Shown: positions 8,995 to 18,360, counted from the first letter of the stretch. The stretch: 64,000 nt of DNA from Chitinophaga nivalis (GCF_025989125.1 NZ_JAPDNR010000001.1:4446301-4510300); one strand, 5' to 3'. Program-made: numbers and translations. Notes: generated from the sequence alone by a model not told the origin.

Positions 8995-11900
8995 TTAAAA
9001 GTTGCAACTAAGTTTAGCGCCATAAGATCTTGTTCCCGGCAGTGTCCAGTGACCTACGCCCTGATAGCGCTGGTTGGAGAGACTCATCGTGATCTCCGGA
9101 TCGTAACCATTGCCGGCGGCGGTCCAGATATACAGGTTGTTACCGATCAGCGAGAGAGCCAGGTTGCTCAGGAAAGGAATACGACGCATTACATTTCTGC
9201 CGAAGGCATAGGTCAGTGATACTTCTTTCAGCTTTACATAAGTAGCGCTGTAAGTTTCGTTTTCGTAGTATTTCCAGTATTTGTTGTCGTAATAATCGGC
9301 GGCTGCGATGATGATATCGTTTTGTTTGTAGGTACCATCCCCTTTGTCGATTACGCCTTCCATGATCATACCGTCGTTACGTACATTGCCGTTGGCATCG
9401 GTCCAGGTGAGGCCGCCGTGTGCAGCATCTCTTCCTGGCAGGGTATTGGTTGTACGGCCATCCTGGATGAGGCTCTTCGCTACATAAGAGTAGTAAGAAC
9501 CGCCCTGGCGCCAGTCGATCAGGAAGTTTAAGGTCAGGTTTTTATAGCGGAAGTTATTGTTGAATCCTACCATGAAATCCGGGTTGTAGTTGCCGATTTT
9601 CACCAGTTCAGGGTCCTGTTGTTGCAGGCCGTTCTTGTTCAGCAGGGCTTGTCCGGCAAAGGGACCTTCTTTCACTTTCACCCAGCTTCTGCTATAGAAG
9701 TCGCCCATTTTGGTGCCTTCTTTAATCTGGTAAACCAGGTTGCTGCCATCCGTGCTACCCAGCATGTAACTGGTAACAGCAGGGGTGAGGGAGATCACCT
9801 TGTTTTGGTTCTTTGTAAAGTTGATATCCGATTTCCAGGTGAAAGCTCCTTTTACCGGAACGGTGTTCAGACCTATTTCCCAGCCACTGTTCTGGATGTT
9901 GCCGGCATTAATAAGCATATTGCTGGCGCCGGAAGCAATGGTAGTAGGTACCTGGATGATCTGGTTGCGGTTGTTGGTTTTGTACCAGGTCACGTTGATG
10001 CCTAAACGATCTTTGAAAAAGCCTGCTTCCAGACCAGCTTCGTAGGACGTGGCGATTTCAGGTTTCAGCTGGCTGTTGCGCTGGCTGAAGCTGATGGTAG
10101 CACGTTTTACGCTACCCCAGTCGGTATCGAATGGTACGGTATTAAACAACTGATAAGGATCTGTATCTGAACCTACCTGCGACCAGTTGGCTCTTACTTT
10201 CAGATAGGAAAGCTGTTTCCAGCGGATGTCCAGCATTTCTGAAAGAATAGCACTTAAGGATACAGACGGATAAAAGTAGGAATTGTTGGAAGGGGGCAGG
10301 GTACTGCTCCAGTCATTTCTGGCGGTGAGGTTCAGGAAGATATAATCCTTATAGCTGATCTCACTCATGCCATACACGCTGTTGATACGTTTGTGAGATT
10401 TTGATTGTGCGTTGATGATGGATCCGGCTGCGGCATTGGAAAGATTGTATACCTCCGGGAGCGTAAGGCTGCCGGCAGATTGCTGATTGGATTGCAGTTG
10501 CTGATCCATGCGGTTACCACCTACGGCTACAGACACTTTAAAGTCGTTTTTCAGCTCCGGTTTGTAGGTCAGGAGGAAGTCGCTGTTTTGTTCTTTGAAC
10601 TGGTTGTTGCCCAGTACATAGGCGCCTTTGGGATTTCTTTTGGCACTGAAAGGACGTTTCTGGTCTTCTGAGATAGCGTAGTAGTCCAGCCCGGTGCGCA
10701 GCATCAGGGTCAGGTCTTTACGAAGGTCCAGCTGTACCTGTACGTTACCGGTCAGGCGGTTGCGGTTGTAGCTGTTGGTTTCTTCGTAGGCGATGAGGTA
10801 AGGATTATCATCGGTACTGTAAGGATTGTATTGTTGCAAGCCTTCTTTGCCCGGTATCCAGTAGTTGCGTAAAGCATGAATATCTACGTTGGGGGTCAGT
10901 TTATACAGCTGCATGGTCACGCTCTCGGTATAGGCAGAAGGACGGTTATCGCTGGAACTGTTGGTATAGGCGATATTGCTGCTGACATGAATCGACTTAT
11001 TGAGATGATAGGTACCGGAGAAGGTCAGGTTATTGCGCTTCATATCGGTGTTGGGAACGATGCCCTGATTCTGCATATTGGCATAGGAGATCCGGAAGTT
11101 ACCGGCATCGCCGCTTTTTGATACGGCAATATTGTTGGTCAGTGTGCGTCCGGTGCGAAAGAAGTCCTTGATACGATTGGGATAGGCTTTCCATTCCAGG
11201 GGAACCGGTTTGCCGTTTTGATCCAGTGGACTATTCCATTGTACCAGGTTACGGCCGGTGTTCAGTTGCGGGCCCCAGGCGCCGGTGCTGAGGGTATTAT
11301 CCGTACCATACCAGTCGCCGCTGCCGAATTCGTTCTGGAATTCCGGGAACAGATAGGCTTTGTCGAACATGACCGTGGAGTTGAAGCTAACCCCCAGGCC
11401 TTTTTTGGCAGGACCGGATTTAGTGGTGATAAGGATCACACCGGAACCGGCGCGGCTGCCGTAGAGGGCTGCAGCGCTGGCGCCTTTCAATACGGTGATG
11501 CTGGCAATATCGTCTGCGCTGATATCGCTGATCGGGCTGCCGTAGTCGATGGTTTGTTTACCATCTACTGCCTGTGCCGGATTCTGAATGGCAGGCGCTA
11601 CAGGTACACCGTCAATTACGTATAAGGGTTGGTTTTCTTTGCTGATAGAAGATTGGCCGCGTATGGTGACCATTACGCTGGAACCGGGATCGGAACCGGT
11701 ACTGCGGATACTTACACCCGGTACGCGTGCAGCCAGACTGTTCATCACGTTGGGTTGAGGTACATCGCTTACGTCTTTTGAAGATAACTGGGAGATGGCG
11801 TATCCCAGGTTACGTTCTGTTTTTTTGATGCCGAGTGCCGTTACTACTACTTCTCCCAGTGCTTTGGTGGAGGGAGGTGGTAATTCAAACTGCGTAGCAG

Positions 11901-12246
11901 GAGGTGTTTCCTGCTTTTTAACGGGCTGTGTGACACTGAGAATCGCGTAATTGCCAACGATGCGGCATTGTATGGTTGCATCGGTAGCCAGCCATCCGAG
12001 GGCTTCTTTGAGGGTAGTCGTCTGTTTGCGGATATGTATATTGCGGGAGAGCAGGGCATTCACTTCCTCATCGAAAGTAACCTGCAGCTGTTGCTGGGTT
12101 TTCATTTGCTGAATGAACTGTCTTACCGTCAGGGTGCTACCGCTGAAGTTGAGCGTGCGGTCTTGCGGAGACTGCGCCAACAGCCGGGTGCCGACCGAGA
12201 GGAGAAAAAACAGCATCAGGATCCGATGCAATAAAAATGTTTTCAT
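8995..12246 (-). CDS. SusC/RagA TonB-dependent transporter with STN signalling domain
   Basis: 1083 residues: signal peptide (to about LLAQ, residue 25), STN secretin/TonB short domain at about 30-108, plug domain starting near GEVVVTALGIKK (about 131), then a 22-stranded barrel ending in an aromatic residue (CNF). The STN domain touches the FecR anti-sigma factor in the periplasm, so ligand binding should switch on FecI. Unusually, the carboxypeptidase-D-like beta-sandwich that normally lies between STN and plug is absent: about 25 Pro/Thr-rich residues join them directly. It is followed by its SusD partner after 3 bp and preceded by fecI and fecR, the standard order for a regulated Sus-type locus. 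Confidence 0.92.
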   Translation of the reverse strand: MKTFLLHRILMLFFLLSVGTRLLAQSPQDRTLNFSGSTLTVRQFIQQMKTQQQLQVTFDEEVNALLSRNIHIRKQTTTLKEALGWLATDATIQCRIVGNYAILSVTQPVKKQETPPATQFELPPPSTKALGEVVVTALGIKKTERNLGYAISQLSSKDVSDVPQPNVMNSLAARVPGVSIRSTGSDPGSSVMVTIRGQSSISKENQPLYVIDGVPVAPAIQNPAQAVDGKQTIDYGSPISDISADDIASITVLKGASAAALYGSRAGSGVILITTKSGPAKKGLGVSFNSTVMFDKAYLFPEFQNEFGSGDWYGTDNTLSTGAWGPQLNTGRNLVQWNSPLDQNGKPVPLEWKAYPNRIKDFFRTGRTLTNNIAVSKSGDAGNFRISYANMQNQGIVPNTDMKRNNLTFSGTYHLNKSIHVSSNIAYTNSSSDNRPSAYTESVTMQLYKLTPNVDIHALRNYWIPGKEGLQQYNPYSTDDNPYLIAYEETNSYNRNRLTGNVQVQLDLRKDLTLMLRTGLDYYAISEDQKRPFSAKRNPKGAYVLGNNQFKEQNSDFLLTYKPELKNDFKVSVAVGGNRMDQQLQSNQQSAGSLTLPEVYNLSNAAAGSIINAQSKSHKRINSVYGMSEISYKDYIFLNLTARNDWSSTLPPSNNSYFYPSVSLSAILSEMLDIRWKQLSYLKVRANWSQVGSDTDPYQLFNTVPFDTDWGSVKRATISFSQRNSQLKPEIATSYEAGLEAGFFKDRLGINVTWYKTNNRNQIIQVPTTIASGASNMLINAGNIQNSGWEIGLNTVPVKGAFTWKSDINFTKNQNKVISLTPAVTSYMLGSTDGSNLVYQIKEGTKMGDFYSRSWVKVKEGPFAGQALLNKNGLQQQDPELVKIGNYNPDFMVGFNNNFRYKNLTLNFLIDWRQGGSYYSYVAKSLIQDGRTTNTLPGRDAAHGGLTWTDANGNVRNDGMIMEGVIDKGDGTYKQNDIIIAAADYYDNKYWKYYENETYSATYVKLKEVSLTYAFGRNVMRRIPFLSNLALSLIGNNLYIWTAAGNGYDPEITMSLSNQRYQGVGHWTLPGTRSYGAKLSCNF

Positions 12247-12267
12247 TATTTTACAATTGATTTTAGG

Positions 12268-12288
12268 TGCAGGTGGTTTACGCCTGCA
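12268..12288. promoter_or_regulatory. inverted repeat in the susC leader
   Basis: TGCAGG (12268-12273) and CCTGCA (12283-12288) flank a 9-nt spacer, 22 bp ahead of the susC start. It could be a leader hairpin or an operator. No more can be said from one copy. Confidence 0.35.
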
Positions 12289-12331
12289 TGTCAGGTTACT
12301 TGGCTGATAAACCAGTCAGTTGCTATATAAG

Positions 12332-12351
12332 CGCCCTGTTGCAGCGGGGCG
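12332..12351. terminator. hairpin between fecR and susC
   Basis: CGCCCTG (12332-12338) pairs with CGGGGCG (12345-12351). On the minus strand it comes just after the fecR stop but lacks a following T-run; the T-rich tract lies on the other side. It may separate fecIR from susC or weaken read-through. Confidence 0.5.
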
Positions 12352-12360
12352 TTTATTTTT

Positions 12361-13326
12361 TTAGTAGATCACAATCGTATCTTTTTCCTGCCGGTACCGG
12401 AATCCGGCTGTCTGCGAGAGGATGTCCATGACTGCGTGCAGCGGCGCCTGCGTAAACTCGGCCGTGATACGCTTTTGCAGCAGCGCTGTTCTTTCTATCC
12501 GGATCGTTGTTTTATACCATTGTTGCAGGTCTGCACAAACCGTATTTAATTTTTCCTGATCGAAGCTGAGTTTGCCGGAAGTCCATGCCGTTATGGTAGC
12601 GGCTTCCACGGTAGTCAGGCGAAACTGACCCTGTTGTTTGTCGATCGTAATCTGCTGGTTAGGCTGCAGTTCCATCAGCGGCTGCCCATTATGCTGTAAC
12701 AGTCTTACTTTTCCGGAGAGCAGCGTGACGGCCAGTGATTGCCGGTTGTCTACTTCAAAAGAGGTACCCAGTACCTGTGTGGTATATTGTCCGGTGGTGA
12801 CCAGGAAAGGTCGTTCAGCCGTGGCAGTTATATGAAAGAATGCGCGGCCGGAGAGGTGCACTTCCCGTACGGTAGTAGGGGATGTTTTCGTGTAACGCAG
12901 GGTGGCGCCGGGAAAGAGCGTTACCTGAGACCCATCGGGTAGTTGCAGTTGGTGCGGAGCACCTGGTGCAGCAGTGACGGTTTGCCACGCCAACGTGCCA
13001 GCAGGCTGTTGTGGTTTGAAAAAGATCCAGCCGGCAGCGAGCAGCAATACCAGGAGTACAGCGGCGGCGGCGAGTAGTGGATATATTTTCCGGCGTTTGG
13101 TTTCGATGCCTGCCAGGCGGCGAAACTGTTGCCAGTCGCTGTCTGTGGCGGGATCCGTTTCCAGGTGGCTGGTATTTTTCCAGGCGGCTTCCATACAGGC
13201 CTGTACGAATGCAGCGTCTTCTCCGCTGGTGATATAGGCTTCTATGTCCGCTCTTGTAGCGGGTGTTGAAACTTTGCCTTCAAAGTATTGTATCAGCAGG
13301 GTGCTGTCTGGTAAAAAATCTGCCAT
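12361..13326 (-). CDS. FecR-type anti-sigma factor
   Basis: Inner-membrane regulator that holds FecI and receives the signal from the SusC STN domain. From the ATG at 13326 it has 321 residues; the frame is open to 13359, but the downstream start gives the usual N-terminus (short cytoplasmic helical segment with FEGKVSTPATRADIEAYI). A single membrane helix lies at about 85-107 (YPLLAAAAVLLVLLLAAGWI). The periplasmic FecR domain follows (LPDGSQVTLFPGATLRY, VREVHLSGRAFFHI, FLVTTGQYTTQVLGTSFEV), then the C-terminal STN-like domain (FDQEKLNTVCADLQQWY). It lies between fecI and susC. Confidence 0.9.
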   Translation of the reverse strand: MADFLPDSTLLIQYFEGKVSTPATRADIEAYITSGEDAAFVQACMEAAWKNTSHLETDPATDSDWQQFRRLAGIETKRRKIYPLLAAAAVLLVLLLAAGWIFFKPQQPAGTLAWQTVTAAPGAPHQLQLPDGSQVTLFPGATLRYTKTSPTTVREVHLSGRAFFHITATAERPFLVTTGQYTTQVLGTSFEVDNRQSLAVTLLSGKVRLLQHNGQPLMELQPNQQITIDKQQGQFRLTTVEAATITAWTSGKLSFDQEKLNTVCADLQQWYKTTIRIERTALLQKRITAEFTQAPLHAVMDILSQTAGFRYRQEKDTIVIY

Positions 13327-13389
13327 AGTGATCGGTTCATCTATAAAGACGCCGATCATTGAGGGGTCAAACTATTGGGGTGGATGGAA

Positions 13390-13983
13390 TTAATATTCGC
13401 TTAACATTGGCAGCAAAATGGCGGCTGCCAGGAGGAGGAAGTCGGCGTAGTCGTGGAGTTCTCTTCGGATGAATTTCAGTGAGGCGGCTATGTGGTTCTG
13501 CACAGTAAAGATGGAAACATTCAGCAGGGCAGCTATTTCAGCATAACTCATTCCCCGTTCCCGGTTAAGAACAAATGCTTCGCGGCGGCGGGGTGGCAGC
13601 TTCTCCAGGCAGGCCTGGTAGCGTACCAGCAGCTCCCGGTAGTTGACTATTTCGGTGATGTTTTCGGTGGCAGGCGCCTCTTCTTCCCGGGCGCTGAGGG
13701 TCAGCATGGTCTTTTTACGGCGCAGCATACTCACTGTTTCGTGGCGCATCATCGTAAAAAGATAGCTGTTGAAGTCTTTCAGGGTGGCGATCCTGGATTG
13801 CTGCTGCCATACCTTGAGCATTACATTCATGGCCAGTTCCTCGCTGATGGCCGGATCCCCGGTATAGCTCAGGGTGTAGCGCTTCAGGCGGGGGAAATAA
13901 TATTCGAAAAGCGGTTTGAACTTTCCGTCGTTCCCGGCCAGCCAGTCGTGCAGTAATGTTGGAATCAGCATGGAATCTTCCAT
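13390..13983 (-). CDS. ECF sigma factor, FecI-like
   Basis: Sigma-70 region 2 is seen at about 18-85 (FEYYFPRLKRYTLSYTGD, then DFNSYLFTMMRHE) and region 4 at about 120-175 (LPPRRREAFVLNRERGMSYAEIAALLNVSIFTVQNHI). The protein ends in a short hydrophobic tail (DFLLLAAAILLPML), common in this Bacteroidota group. It should direct transcription of the susC operon when FecR releases it. The frame is open to 14010, but a TAnnTTTG-like box at 14008-14015 would put the transcript start inside that extension, so I prefer the ATG at 13983 (198 residues). Confidence 0.88.
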   Translation of the reverse strand: MEDSMLIPTLLHDWLAGNDGKFKPLFEYYFPRLKRYTLSYTGDPAISEELAMNVMLKVWQQQSRIATLKDFNSYLFTMMRHETVSMLRRKKTMLTLSAREEEAPATENITEIVNYRELLVRYQACLEKLPPRRREAFVLNRERGMSYAEIAALLNVSIFTVQNHIAASLKFIRRELHDYADFLLLAAAILLPMLSEY

Positions 13984-14007
13984 CAGGTGTCTCAGTTTTG
14001 CTGGTAG

Positions 14008-14015
14008 CAAAAGTA
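14008..14015 (-). promoter_or_regulatory. candidate Bacteroidota -7 box for fecI
   Basis: On the minus strand the sequence reads TACTTTTG, a match to TAnnTTTG, about 25 bp ahead of the preferred fecI start. No clear TTG is seen at the -33 position, so this is a half-supported promoter. Confidence 0.4.
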
Positions 14016-14386
14016 ACAGCTGAATATTAAGGGATTATTAACTCCTGTGGCCGGTGCTCAGGTGCTCCCGCTTTGAATTGTTGCAAAAGGTACTGTCATC
14101 CAGGGTTTTCAGCGTTGAACTTCATGCGTTTATTAAATTTATCGCTGCGGAGAGCATACATATGGTTGCTTATCAGCATAGTACCTGATTCCCGTACAAT
14201 ATTTTTTGATACCTGCTGCCGGGCACGATGAAAACGAACTTAGGATCGGATATGATCTGCATGAGGTACGCTCAGGAGCCACTATTCTCACTGCGGATAC
14301 ATATGCTACTTGTTTGAATACTTTCGTATGATCCTTATCACCAGAGAACCATTTATAACCATCTTATTGATCATAAAACCAAGAGA
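14016..14386. other. non-coding stretch between fecI and a secreted-protein gene
   Basis: About 370 bases separating divergent genes. No coding frame, strong hairpin or second promoter match is evident. Confidence 0.4.
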
Positions 14387-14923
14387 ATGAAAAAGATCAT
14401 CTTTTTTTTATTAATAACTGTGGCTTTTTTTACGGATGTAAAGGCCCAGAGCTATTACGCAGGCGTTAGCGTATCCACCGGAACAGTTATACCTGGTCCA
14501 ACGATAACCGGTGTAAATGCACATGTAACGGTTACGCAAAGAATAAATCCTGCTGTCATTAACAGTACAGATTATCCCATTGTATTATCAGGTCTTTCTG
14601 TTTTCGGGATTGCTAAACTGGTAAGTGCAGTATATTATTGGGTGGATCCACCTTCCTTTCTGACTCCCCTGACCATAAATGTACAATCAGGAGGTTATCT
14701 GGTTGTGACCAACAATCAACCTTCCAGTGGCAGTATCAGGGTCAGGGCACTTCTTTTAAACCATACAGATGCATATGGTAGTTATATCAGAATAGGGCCG
14801 TTTCAAACCGTAAATGTTCCTATTCCTCCCATATCCATTACTTATCTGGATAGTGTGGATGGCAGTAATTCCACCAATCCATACAATTCCACTTTACAAT
14901 TCGGGCTTGAAGCTATTCCCTGA
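14387..14923 (+). CDS. secreted hypothetical protein, beta-rich
   Basis: 178 residues with a clear signal peptide (MKKIIFFLLITVAFFTDVKAQ). The mature protein is rich in Val, Thr, Ser, Asn and Pro and low in charge, as expected for an extracellular beta-sandwich. I do not recognise a family. It is monocistronic, with its own terminator at 14993-15040. Confidence 0.65.
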   Translation: MKKIIFFLLITVAFFTDVKAQSYYAGVSVSTGTVIPGPTITGVNAHVTVTQRINPAVINSTDYPIVLSGLSVFGIAKLVSAVYYWVDPPSFLTPLTINVQSGGYLVVTNNQPSSGSIRVRALLLNHTDAYGSYIRIGPFQTVNVPIPPISITYLDSVDGSNSTNPYNSTLQFGLEAIP

Positions 14924-14992
14924 TGATATATACTTAACGGTGTAAAAAGATCGTCAGTAATATAATGAAGCATAAATAAGCAGTTAACTGGT

Positions 14993-15040
14993 AAAAGGCT
15001 CATGACAACATTGCGTAAGCAGCGCTGTTATGAGCCTTTT
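14993..15040 (+). terminator. rho-independent terminator
   Basis: AAAAGGCTCAT-ACA pairs with TGT-ATGAGCCTTTT (14993-15040), a long, nearly perfect stem ending in T-rich sequence, about 70 bp after the secreted-protein gene. Confidence 0.85.
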
Positions 15041-15392
15041 ATCTGTGCTGTAAACAGGGTTATTACGGGATGATGTATATCCTGGTTGGGTCATGGAATG
15101 ACTGTGTTAAAATGATATCTTAATCACTTCCACGTATATATGGTTGAGCTTTGCTTACTGCTGTTCCGGTAATTTTTTTGCATCAAAATGGTTACATTTA
15201 CATCAGGATACATGACCCCGCACCAGTATTCGACTGCTTGTTTATTCCCTACATTTTTTACAAATAATCTGATTATTTATTTATCGGATGATATAAAGGC
15301 GATCGCCATTACATTAAAAACTGCAGGTTGGGATGTTACCCGGTAAAGAGCAGCTGCGCATACCAGCAGGATTGTTATAAAAACTGAATGTT
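15041..15392. other. non-coding stretch
   Basis: 350 bases upstream of the membrane protein at 15393. AT-rich, no convincing frame; presumably holds that gene's promoter. Confidence 0.4.
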
Positions 15393-15833
15393 ATGAACAT
15401 GGTAAAAAGAAGGCATGTACTATCCGGCTTCCTTTTATACTTCAACGTGCTGATGATAGGCTGCTTCGCCTGCATTTACGGCCTTACGCCGGTTATTCTC
15501 CCATATCATCTGAAAATAATGGGCGTTACTCAGGAGCAGCTGGATAAAGAAATCGTCCGGGGCTTCCTCCTGCTTTACAGGGTGGCGGCTATTTTTATGG
15601 GCGCTACAGGTATGCTCCTGTATGGCCTGATAAAATATGCTTATGGGCAAAAACTGACATGGTCCCGTTATGTGATACATATTACCCTGTTGATGATACA
15701 GGCAGGCATGCTCTATATTTCTTTTGTCGTTCATCAGTGGAATATATTTATACTGATTCTGACAGCTGCCATTTGCACCATCGTCTCTTTTCTTATCGCC
15801 AGGCAATGTTTTCATCCCTCAAAGGATCATTAA
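15393..15833 (+). CDS. small four-helix membrane protein
   Basis: 146 residues with four hydrophobic segments (about 10-32, 50-75, 83-103 and 110-132), so an integral inner-membrane protein. I do not recognise the family. It ends 8 bp before the thiolase-fold synthase, so the two form an operon and may share a lipid-related job; that is inference from context. Confidence 0.6.
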   Translation: MNMVKRRHVLSGFLLYFNVLMIGCFACIYGLTPVILPYHLKIMGVTQEQLDKEIVRGFLLLYRVAAIFMGATGMLLYGLIKYAYGQKLTWSRYVIHITLLMIQAGMLYISFVVHQWNIFILILTAAICTIVSFLIARQCFHPSKDH

Positions 15834-15841
15834 TTTTTTTT

Positions 15842-16876
15842 ATGAAAAGCTTAATGCATTACAGTAATACTGCCATTTATTCCGTTGAACATCGTGTTCC
15901 GGATGATATTATCCGCACGGACGATCTTGAAACACAGCTGGCGCCTGCCATGAGGCGATTCGGATATGGTCAGCATCTCCTTAGTACGCTAACAGGAATA
16001 AACCAGCGGCGGCATTGGAAACAGGACGTAAAATCATGTGCCATAGCTATTGAGGTAGGTAGAGCAGCCATCAAGTCGGCCGGTATAGATCGGGGAGAAG
16101 TGGGGGTGCTGATTAACACGACTATTTTAAGAGATCATCTTGAACCGGCTGATGCCTCTTTTATTCATATGGGAATTGGGTTAGGGCATCATTGTATAAA
16201 TTTCGATATTGGAAACGCATGTCTCTCTTTTATTAACGGGATGCAGATAGTAGCCAATATGATAGAGCGGGAACAAATCAAATTTGGTTTAATTGTTTGT
16301 GCGGAAAATACAAGAGTGTTGTTCGACAATACCATGGCACAAATGGTGCATCCCGATTGCCCGGAAGAAATATTCCGGCGTAATTTCGCTACGTTGACAT
16401 TAGGCTCCGGCGCCGCAGCAATGGTGCTTGGGCAGGCAGACAAAAATCCGCAAATGCCCCGGATAAAACATAGTCATGCCATGAGTAATACCGATAGCGC
16501 CAACCTGTGCTATCTGAAGTCGGTATCAGAAGGTTTGTATACAGATATGTCTCCTTTGTTAAAAGAAGGACTGGCGCTCTTTACCCGTAATTTTTCTGCA
16601 GGCAAGGAAATGTCTGCCTGGAATGAGACACAGATGAACTGGCTGGTTCCTCACCTGATATCAAGAACAGCTTTGGAGCAGCTGGCCCGGCTGTTGCAAA
16701 TAGATATCCAAAAGATAATTCACATTTTTCCTGAGTATGGCAATATTGCTACCGCATCTATACCGGCGGCCTTATCTATAGCCCGGTCTGCCAATACATT
16801 TAAAAAAGGTGATCAGATTTTACTGGGAGGTTCCGGCAGTGGGTTAAATTCGATGATCATAGATGTAACCTGGTAG
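15842..16876 (+). CDS. 3-oxoacyl-ACP synthase III / OleA-like thiolase-fold enzyme
   Basis: 344 residues from the ATG at 15842 (the frame is open further upstream, but that part overlaps the previous gene and looks non-coding). The thiolase fold is clear. The catalytic Cys lies in IGNACLSFINGMQIVANMIE, very like OleA-type enzymes (NACLGF..GM..VANMIE). The His is in WLVPHLISRTALEQL and the Asn in FPEYGNIATASIP; the glycine-rich end is LLGGSGSGLNSMIIDV. The family condenses acyl thioesters: FabH starts fatty acids, OleA joins two acyl chains head to head. The NACLSFINGM segment favours the OleA side, but no OleB/C/D genes are present, so the product is unknown. Confidence 0.75.
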   Translation: MKSLMHYSNTAIYSVEHRVPDDIIRTDDLETQLAPAMRRFGYGQHLLSTLTGINQRRHWKQDVKSCAIAIEVGRAAIKSAGIDRGEVGVLINTTILRDHLEPADASFIHMGIGLGHHCINFDIGNACLSFINGMQIVANMIEREQIKFGLIVCAENTRVLFDNTMAQMVHPDCPEEIFRRNFATLTLGSGAAAMVLGQADKNPQMPRIKHSHAMSNTDSANLCYLKSVSEGLYTDMSPLLKEGLALFTRNFSAGKEMSAWNETQMNWLVPHLISRTALEQLARLLQIDIQKIIHIFPEYGNIATASIPAALSIARSANTFKKGDQILLGGSGSGLNSMIIDVTW

Positions 16877-17095
16877 TTGCAGTGTGCTGAATAGTATAAA
16901 ACAGCTGAACGATTTCTTTCCTGCTTTAAGCAATGTTACCCTCCGTTTTATCATATTAATAACGGGGAAGAAACGATCAGGTTGTACTACATCCTGACCA
17001 ATGGGTATGAAATTTTTTAAGCAGATGATAGGTGAGTATATCCGTATGCCGCCGGGGAAAAGGCGTAAATGCCAGATGGCAACAGATCGGAAATA

Positions 17096-17130
17096 CCCAC
17101 CGCCTTTATGCCCCATACAAAGGCGGTGGG
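17096..17130. terminator. terminator hairpin between convergent genes
   Basis: Perfect 12-bp stem CCCACCGCCTTT (17096-17107) / AAAGGCGGTGGG (17119-17130) with an 11-nt loop, 6 bp past the stop of the minus-strand lipoprotein. The T-run is weak. Confidence 0.75.
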
Positions 17131-17136
17131 CCGTCG

Positions 17137-18042
17137 TTAAAAAGTAGCTTTAATACTATCCGTTTTCCAGGCCGGATCCACGGTTACAATCATCCCATCG
17201 CCACCAGGAGCGCCATCAAAGAGATTCCCGGACAGATAAGTGATTTTATTGTTTTCGAAAATAACAGACCGGATGGTTTTATAGCCCAGCGAAACATTAT
17301 TCGCATCGTTACCACTGATGGTGACGTCAGTAGTGAAGGAATTTAATGTGAGCATATAGGAAGGAAGTGTCACATCTCTTTTGCCTTTCAGCGAATCCGG
17401 AACCAGGTAGCTATAAGACCAGCTATAGGAATTGTTAATGCCGGGGGTAAGCTGGCCATCAAAGGGTTTCAACCAGGGCCACATACGGTTTTGCATGCCA
17501 TCTACGCCCACGGTAAGGGTGGTGGTGTTATACGGTATCCGGTCTTTCAGGTGTACGACCAGTTTGGTCACCACCCGGTTAAGGGTAAGCGTTTGATTCA
17601 CGGCGCCGGATACACTGAGTTCCATTCTGCCGTAGAAAATGTCTGAACCGGGTAGTCTGTTGTAGAAGCCACCGGAGGACTGGGCATTGAAAAGAGAATC
17701 TTTGGCGCCGATAATGGAAATGAAATACCTGCCGGCAGCGAGGGTATCCAGGATGCGGCCAAACCCGGTATCTTTTTTACTGGTCTGGTAAATGTTTTTG
17801 ATAGCCCGTTGAGTATTGGCATCCCACACCGTGTATAAAATGTAGTGGATATTCCCTTTTGCGGCATCAATGTTTTCAGTGGCAGCTGTGCGGCCACCCA
17901 TCGGGGTACTGGTGCGTTCAAAGCCCGACACATCAATCTGCACGGGATAGGTAGTGCCGGAAGGTGTTGTTGGATGATCTTCTTTTTTACAGGCAGCGAA
18001 TAGCGTTAATACGGTGAGGGTACCGATCAGGAGGTTTTTCAT
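17137..18042 (-). CDS. lipoprotein, possible Mfa2/FimB-like fimbrial-anchor family
   Basis: 301 residues from the ATG at 18042 (MKNLLIG), which gives a proper type II signal peptide with lipobox FAAC; 24 further codons upstream are open but lack sense. The mature protein has two beta-rich halves. Features such as GNIHYILYTVWDANTQRAI, TLAAGRYFISIIGAKDS and TLTLNRVVTKLVVHLKDR resemble the repeated transthyretin-like domains of FimB/Mfa2 fimbrial proteins, where the second region usually carries the L-x-R-x-V/A motif. No fimbrial shaft or other fim/mfa genes are nearby, so the assignment is tentative. It is monocistronic with its own terminator. Confidence 0.5.
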   Translation of the reverse strand: MKNLLIGTLTVLTLFAACKKEDHPTTPSGTTYPVQIDVSGFERTSTPMGGRTAATENIDAAKGNIHYILYTVWDANTQRAIKNIYQTSKKDTGFGRILDTLAAGRYFISIIGAKDSLFNAQSSGGFYNRLPGSDIFYGRMELSVSGAVNQTLTLNRVVTKLVVHLKDRIPYNTTTLTVGVDGMQNRMWPWLKPFDGQLTPGINNSYSWSYSYLVPDSLKGKRDVTLPSYMLTLNSFTTDVTISGNDANNVSLGYKTIRSVIFENNKITYLSGNLFDGAPGGDGMIVTVDPAWKTDSIKATF

Positions 18043-18360
18043 GTGTGTAGGTTTTTTTAGTAAATGATAGGATGATAGCTTCGATAGCGTATCAACCGTA
18101 AGATAATTCAACACGGTTGATTTTTTCGTTTTTGGGGAAGCTGCTTATGACATGATAGCTTTGCAGGAATAACGTTTTAAATTTCGTTATCTTTTCAGAT
18201 AATTAAGATCAAAATTTCCGGAAATACCTGATAAAAGCCATAAAATCCATCTGTATCATTTGTTGCGTGACTGTACTTTTTAAAGCAGCATTGCCTGGTA
18301 CAGGAAGAGGCAACCCATACAAGACAATCACTATTTTTCATCTTTGTATCATAAAAAAAT
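18043..18360. other. non-coding stretch between divergent genes
   Basis: About 320 bases between the Mfa2-like lipoprotein (minus) and the gene at 18361 (plus). It should hold both promoters. CATCTTTG shortly before 18361 differs from TAnnTTTG at one position; nothing else stands out. Confidence 0.35.

Noticed and set aside
15659..15841. Longer N-terminus for the OleA/FabH-like protein
   Set aside because: The extra 61 residues overlap the membrane protein gene in another frame and do not resemble a thiolase N-terminus.
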